From NCEH01 sp002257205 (GTDB lineage Bacteria > Pseudomonadota > Alphaproteobacteria > Rhizobiales > Xanthobacteraceae), in the NCBI RefSeq assembly GCF_043195105.1, contig NZ_JBAFWO010000001.1: a stretch of 64,000 nucleotides of DNA, one strand, 5' to 3'. This document shows positions 60,633 to 64,000 of the stretch, piece after piece. A program made the position numbers and the translations under genes. Position 1 is the stretch's first letter, and every line of letters begins with the position of its first letter. Under the pieces are notes generated by a model. That model was given only the letters and a program-made list of their open reading frames with translations. It ran no database searches and was not told where the DNA came from.

Positions 60633-60685
60633 TGGCGCGCCCGAAGAGATTCGAACTCCTGACCCCCAGATTCGTAGTCTGGGCC
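60633..60685 (-). repeat. 3' fragment of tRNA-Arg(ACG), probable att site
   Basis: Read on the minus strand, these 53 bases give the anticodon arm CCAGACTACGAATCTGG (anticodon ACG), a variable loop, the T-arm GGAGTTCGAATCTC, an acceptor 3' strand and an encoded CCA. The D-arm and 5' acceptor strand are absent; unrelated sequence replaces them from 60686 on. Such 3' copies are left when an element integrates at a tRNA gene, so this is a likely att site. An intact tRNA copy is not in the window. Confidence 0.75.
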
Positions 60686-60839
60686 AAGTGCTTGATTTAA
60701 AGAGATGACGTTCCTCTTCCGCGCGGCGGATCGTTCCGCCGCGCGGCATCGTCGGATCGAGCTACTTGCCGCCACAGGCGGTCTTCCGCCGGTCACGAAT
60801 TGGTCTCATGATCAGGCTAACGCCTGGGAGAAAGTCAAA

Positions 60840-61079
60840 ATGAAAGCGATCGCTGTCGCCGCCATCCTTACCCTGATCTCTAGCACCGCGATGGCGGATA
60901 CTTGTGCTGCGACCTCGGCCGGCAAAAATCTCGCAGGCGCGGCGAAGACGTCCTTCATGACGAAGTGCACCAAAGACGCACAGGCCTCGTGCCAGGCACA
61001 GGCGACTGACAAGAAAATCTACGGCGCGGCTGCGACCTCGTTCGTTAAAAAATGCACGAAGGATGCGGTCGGGCAGTGA
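60840..61079 (+). CDS. PsiF-repeat secreted small protein
   Basis: A 79-residue protein with a signal peptide (MKAIAVAAILTLISSTAMA) and two copies of a PsiF-type repeat: KNLAGAAKTSFMTKCTKD and KKIYGAAATSFVKKCTKD. PsiF is a phosphate-starvation-induced periplasmic protein of unknown role in E. coli. The start at 60840 follows GGGAG. Four Cys in the mature part could pair. A hairpin follows at 61103. Confidence 0.85.
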   Translation: MKAIAVAAILTLISSTAMADTCAATSAGKNLAGAAKTSFMTKCTKDAQASCQAQATDKKIYGAAATSFVKKCTKDAVGQ

Positions 61080-61102
61080 GGTGACAGTGTTTAAGCGCGG
61101 AT

Positions 61103-61128
61103 GTCCCGCCAACCTAAGGTGGCGGGAC
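61103..61128. terminator. hairpin between convergent small genes
   Basis: GTCCCGCCA (61103-61111) pairs with TGGCGGGAC (61120-61128). It lies between the PsiF-like gene and the convergent 51-residue gene; a TTTTTT stretch occurs shortly after on the plus strand. Confidence 0.6.
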
Positions 61129-61135
61129 GGGGCGG

Positions 61136-61291
61136 CTATTTTTTGGTGCGCAAGATCCGCTCTGCCTCGAGCCGAGCCATGTCCAGGACATAGGCCAGTA
61201 CGAGCAATCCCCGAGCCAATGCAAGCCTGCGCAGCTCGTCCGTGAGCGATGCGATATAGTCGGCTGCCGCTTTGTCGTCGTCCACATCCAT
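61136..61291 (-). CDS. 51-residue helical protein, SD inside a hairpin
   Basis: A short minus-strand gene starting MDVDDDKAAADYIASLTDEL at 61291 and ending in RILRTKK. It is an acidic N-terminus followed by one long amphipathic helix. AGGAGG lies 9 bases upstream of the ATG. That ribosome site forms the 3' arm of a perfect 16-bp hairpin (61300-61338). The protein resembles small unnamed helical proteins of alphaproteobacteria; I know no function. Confidence 0.7.
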   Translation of the reverse strand: MDVDDDKAAADYIASLTDELRRLALARGLLVLAYVLDMARLEAERILRTKK

Positions 61292-61299
61292 GGTCAGAT

Positions 61300-61338
61300 C
61301 CTCCTATGCGGGTGACAGGGACTCACCCGCATAGGAGG
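61300..61338 (-). promoter_or_regulatory. perfect 16-bp hairpin sequestering a Shine-Dalgarno
   Basis: CCTCCTATGCGGGTGA (61300-61315) and TCACCCGCATAGGAGG (61323-61338) are exact reverse complements, loop 7. In the minus-strand mRNA the AGGAGG of the 51-residue gene is fully paired. This suggests translational control by RNA structure, such as a thermosensor or a ligand- or protein-dependent opening. Confidence 0.7.
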
Positions 61339-61588
61339 CGCGGCATACCGTATGCCATTATGGTACGTGGGAACCAACGATGTGCAATCTAGCCGGGAAG
61401 CGACGCCCAGGGGTGTCCTGGCTGCCGAGCGCGCCTATTGGGCCTGGCACGATGCCCCGGGCGATAAAAAGCCCCCCGATTCCTGGTAAGAGAGATGAGG
61501 CGGATTTACCTGACATGACGCGCGACCTTCGGCTATGTTGCAATAGAGCTTGTCGAAAGCCTTGGGCCGGAGGAATCGGGGGTAGCTA

Positions 61589-61687
61589 ATGCGAGACGGA
61601 CTATTATTCGTCGTCTTAATTTTTCTTGCAATAATCTGCTGCGGCACGGCCCTTGCCGTAATCGTGCGCCTTGGAAAGCGGCGCTGA
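61589..61687 (+). CDS. 32-residue single-helix membrane peptide (possible)
   Basis: ATG at 61589 encodes 32 residues: a short head MRDG, a hydrophobic helix LLFVVLIFLAIICCGTALAV and a basic tail RLGKRR. That is the layout of a small inner-membrane peptide with a cytoplasmic C-terminus. GGAGG lies 15 bases upstream, a little far; a GGGGG is nearer. The stop is 10 bases before the IS630 end. Low to moderate support. Confidence 0.45.
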   Translation: MRDGLLFVVLIFLAIICCGTALAVIVRLGKRR

Positions 61688-61697
61688 CCTAAACCTA

Positions 61698-62843
61698 GTG
61701 GATTGACCGAGACGGAAGAGTCCGTTGGTGGATTCCGTTTGGCGGCGGCCTGTGCTTGTCTGGCGCATGCGCAACGGGATCACGTTCACCCTCGGCGAGG
61801 CGGACCAGCAGCGGCTTGACGCGCTGGTCGCGGATCGCAACACCCCGCAGAAGCACGTCTGGCGCGCCCGGATCGTGCTCATGAGTGCCGACGGCGTCGG
61901 CACCCACGCCATCATGGCCGAGACCGGCACGGCGAAGACCACCGTCTGGCGCTGGCAGGCCCGCTTCATGGCGGAAGGCGTCGACGGGCTGCTGCGCGAC
62001 AAGACGCGGCCTCCGGGCAAGGCTCCTGTGGCGGAAGACAGGGCCTCGGCCGTGATCGCTATGACACTGAAGCCGCCGCCCCATGAGGCCACCCACTGGA
62101 CCACGCGGGCCATGGCCAAGGTCGCGGGACTGGCGGTCTCCACAGTGCAGAAGATCTGGAAGGCCCATGGCCTGGCCCCGCATCGCTGGCGCCAGTTCAA
62201 GCTCTCCAACGATCCCGCCTTTGCCGAGAAGCTCAACGACGTGGTCGGGCTCTATGTCAGCCCGCCGGCTCATGCCCTGGTGCTGAGCCTCGACGAGAAA
62301 TCGCAGATCCAGGCGCTCGACCGCACCCAGCCCGGACTGCCGCTGAAGAAGGGCCGCGGCGCCACCCTGACCCACGACTACAAGCGCCATGGCACCACCA
62401 CCCTGTTCGCCGCGCTTGATGTCCTGACCGGCGAGGTGTTCGCCCGCAACATGCAGCGCCATCGGCACCAGGAGTTCATCCGCTTCCTCAACGCCCTCGA
62501 GCGCGACATCCCGCCCGGCAGGCTGGTCCACGTCATCCTCGACAACTATGCGGCCCACAAGCACGAGAAGGTGCGGGCCTGGCTTGATCGCCATCCGCGC
62601 TGGACCTTCCACTTCACGCCGACGTCCAGCTCCTGGCTGAACGCGGTCGAGGGCTTCTTCGCCATCCTGACGCGCCGCCGGCTCCAGAATGGTGTCTTCC
62701 GATCCGTCGTCGATCTCCAGGCCGCCATCAACCGATTCATCGGCGAACACAACCAGACCCCAAAACCCTTCATCTGGCGCGCCGATCCAGACGCCATCAT
62801 CGCCGCACGGAACCGAGGGTTCCAAGCGTTGGAGTCAATCCAC
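61698..62843 (+). mobile_element. IS630-family insertion sequence, intact
   Basis: The 1146-base body is bounded by inverted repeats GTGGATTGAC...GTCAATCCAC and flanked by TA on each side. Counting the surrounding C and G, both ends read CTAG, the known IS630 target with TA duplication. One complete transposase gene is inside. The perfect ends suggest a recent insertion. Confidence 0.92.
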
Positions 62844-62846
62844 TAG
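61767..62846 (+). CDS. IS630-family transposase
   Basis: A 359-residue DDE transposase. The helix-turn-helix region reads THAIMAETGTAKTTVWRWQA. The catalytic residues are Asp in LVLSLDEKSQIQ, Asp in VHVILDNYAAHKHEKV, and Glu in SSSWLNAVEGFFAI. I started it at ATG 61767 (MRNGITFTLGEADQQ); a TTG 14 codons earlier is less likely. The stop TAG is made by the TA target duplication and the next G, so it lies outside the element proper. Confidence 0.95.
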   Translation: MRNGITFTLGEADQQRLDALVADRNTPQKHVWRARIVLMSADGVGTHAIMAETGTAKTTVWRWQARFMAEGVDGLLRDKTRPPGKAPVAEDRASAVIAMTLKPPPHEATHWTTRAMAKVAGLAVSTVQKIWKAHGLAPHRWRQFKLSNDPAFAEKLNDVVGLYVSPPAHALVLSLDEKSQIQALDRTQPGLPLKKGRGATLTHDYKRHGTTTLFAALDVLTGEVFARNMQRHRHQEFIRFLNALERDIPPGRLVHVILDNYAAHKHEKVRAWLDRHPRWTFHFTPTSSSWLNAVEGFFAILTRRRLQNGVFRSVVDLQAAINRFIGEHNQTPKPFIWRADPDAIIAARNRGFQALESIH

Positions 62847-62987
62847 CTCAATGCGGGAAACTAGGGAAATTGAGACATTTCCAAGGCATTTATGCGATAA
62901 GCGCCCTTGGGTGCCAAGATGCCGGCTGCGCAGGACGGGCACGCCTTAGATGAATGCCACCACCCATGTTGCGCCGGGAGCAATCAC

Positions 62988-63212
62988 ATGAAGACTAGGG
63001 GATGGCTGGACGCAACGCTTGTCCGTATCGACGCCGCACTCAAAGACCCGCGCCGCGACGGATGGGATCTCGACTTCCTGAAAACCGTTCGTGACCTCAT
63101 GGTCCGCGAGGGCACCTCCACCTCACTTGCCGCCGACCAGGAGCAACGCCTAGATCGGATTTTGTCCCTGTCGCCGAACAGCGTGCTCTCGAACCGAGAG
63201 GGTCGATCATGA
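62988..63212 (+). CDS. hypothetical 74-residue protein
   Basis: A small charged protein beginning MKTRGWLDATLVRIDAALKD at 62988, with a GGGAG ribosome site. It is predicted helical with a Ser-rich tail. No domain is recognised. It lies between the IS630 element and the converging GGDEF gene; an upstream in-frame start is unlikely because the region between lacks a ribosome site. Confidence 0.55.
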   Translation: MKTRGWLDATLVRIDAALKDPRRDGWDLDFLKTVRDLMVREGTSTSLAADQEQRLDRILSLSPNSVLSNREGRS

Positions 63213-63242
63213 AGAGGGATGAGGCGCCGGCGCACAATACGC

Positions 63243-64000
63243 CTACGATCCCAGCACCACGCGATTGCGGCCTTCGCTCTTCGCTCGGTACAGGGCGGCA
63301 TCCGCAGCATCGATAAGCTGCCTCACAGGGGCGTCGCCATCTGGCACAACCGACACCACGCCAATGCTCACGGTAGAGCCAGGAACGCTGGAATTGCCGG
63401 GGTTATCGGTCGCCAAGGCAAAGCGAGATCGGATGGCTTCGGCGATCTGGAGGGCACCCTTTGCGGCGGTATCAGGCAACACCACTGCGAATTCTTCTCC
63501 ACCATACCGCGCGCCAAGATCGCCTGGCCGGCGGATCGAGCGGTCAATCACCTGCGCCAGCGTCTTTAGAACCTCGTCACCTCGGCCGTGGCCATATTTA
63601 TCGTTGAGTTCCTTAAACCGATCGGCGTCGATCATAAGCAGGGCCAAAGATGCGCCGGTGCGCTTTGCCCGCCTGCATTCCCGTGCGATCACCTCGTCGA
63701 AGCGCCTCCGATTGGCGAGGCCGGTCAGGGCATCGGTGATAACAAGACGAGCGAGGTCTGCCTCCGCCGTCGCGCGCCTGATCAACTCTCGTCGCAGCAG
63801 GATGCCAAGCGTCAACATCCCCAGGCAGCAGGCCGCGGCAATTGAGCCGATCACGGCGGCGCGTTGACGCCATCCTTCGAAAATGGTCCGCGTCGCGGCG
63901 GCCGCGATCACAATCATCGGCGTCCCGGCAACATGGGCAAACGTATAGAGCCGGTCTACGCCATCCAGGCTCGCCCGGCCCGAGAATGATCCGGATCCCA
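63243..64000 (-). CDS. diguanylate cyclase (GGDEF), N-terminally cut by the window edge
   Basis: The frame is open to the right edge, so the start is outside. The visible part begins with the end of an extracytoplasmic sensor domain (DGVDRLYTFAHVAGTPMIVI), then a membrane helix (AAVIGSIAAACCLGMLTLGI), then a GGDEF domain: DALTGLANRRRFDEVIAREC, DADRFKELNDKYGHGRGDEV and the active-site ARYGGEEFAVVLP. It should make cyclic di-GMP. The sensor part resembles the end of Cache/PAS-like periplasmic domains. Confidence 0.93.
   Translation of the reverse strand, partial: GSGSFSGRASLDGVDRLYTFAHVAGTPMIVIAAAATRTIFEGWRQRAAVIGSIAAACCLGMLTLGILLRRELIRRATAEADLARLVITDALTGLANRRRFDEVIARECRRAKRTGASLALLMIDADRFKELNDKYGHGRGDEVLKTLAQVIDRSIRRPGDLGARYGGEEFAVVLPDTAAKGALQIAEAIRSRFALATDNPGNSSVPGSTVSIGVVSVVPDGDAPVRQLIDAADAALYRAKSEGRNRVVLGS

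Noticed and set aside
61380..61589. Plus-strand ORF beginning MCNL, reminiscent of SRAP/YedK peptidases
   Set aside because: Only the first four residues match; the following sequence lacks the family's conserved Asn, Glu and His regions and the ORF is too short.

Overview
The window looks like a chromosome segment of a GC-rich alphaproteobacterium, probably Hyphomicrobiales and plausibly Xanthobacteraceae. The reasons are the large number of TRAP and ABC uptake systems, LysR/IclR-controlled catabolic operons, REP-like repeats of rhizobial type, IS1380 and IS630 elements, and a gas vesicle locus of the sort found in gas-vacuolate relatives. The family assignment is inference; no rRNA or housekeeping marker is present.

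Left part (1-16.6 kb): a TRAP transporter (DctP cut by the window edge, DctQ, DctM) followed by a cupin, an SCP2-like protein, an alpha/beta hydrolase and a metallo-beta-lactamase-fold hydrolase. On the minus strand lies a complete branched-chain-type ABC importer (binding protein, LivH, LivM, LivG, LivF). Divergent from it are an aldehyde dehydrogenase, a carboxymuconolactone decarboxylase-like protein and an atypical SDR. A family III CoA-transferase diverges from a LysR regulator. Together these look like uptake and degradation of one or more organic acids. Three copies of a dyad motif sit before the importer/dehydrogenase pair and before the decarboxylase-like gene.

Centre-left (16.7-32 kb): a large minus-strand gas vesicle operon. 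In transcription order it reads gvpA, a gvpC-like gene, gvpN, a coiled-coil protein, an Hsp20 (gvpH), a putative HExxH metallopeptidase, gvpF, gvpG, gvpO, a small CxxC protein, gvpJ, a CDC48/p97-type double AAA ATPase, a GvpF/L protein fused to a J-domain, a second GvpF/L, a GvpM/S-like protein, a third GvpF/L, gvpK and a TPR-like small protein. A histidine kinase and a FixJ-type response regulator are transcribed divergently from gvpA. The J-domain fusion, the AAA unfoldase, the Hsp20 and the putative peptidase suggest a dedicated chaperone/quality-control module in the assembly pathway. This is the most unusual part of the window.

Centre-right (32-45 kb): after a decayed IS1380-type fragment come a LysR regulator, a polar amino acid-type ABC importer, a DadA/PuuB-like oxidase, a HAD hydrolase, a second LysR regulator, a DUF861-like cupin, a succinate-semialdehyde-type dehydrogenase and a tartrate/D-malate dehydrogenase. 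A tandem glycine riboswitch precedes a DadA-like amino acid dehydrogenase.

Right part (45-60 kb): a meta-cleavage pathway for a hydroxylated aromatic acid. It contains an SDR, an FAA hydrolase, an MhpC-like hydrolase, an extradiol dioxygenase, an IclR/MhpR-like regulator, an MhpA-like hydroxylase, an MhpD-like hydratase and a LivKHMGF importer, and ends in a frameshifted amidohydrolase pseudogene. Two near-identical MhpR-like operators link the regulator/mhpA promoter and the transporter operon.

Right edge (60-64 kb): a 3' fragment of tRNA-Arg(ACG) that resembles an att site, a PsiF-repeat protein, a 51-residue gene whose Shine-Dalgarno lies in a perfect 16-bp hairpin, an intact IS630 element, and the C-terminal part of a GGDEF protein cut by the window edge.
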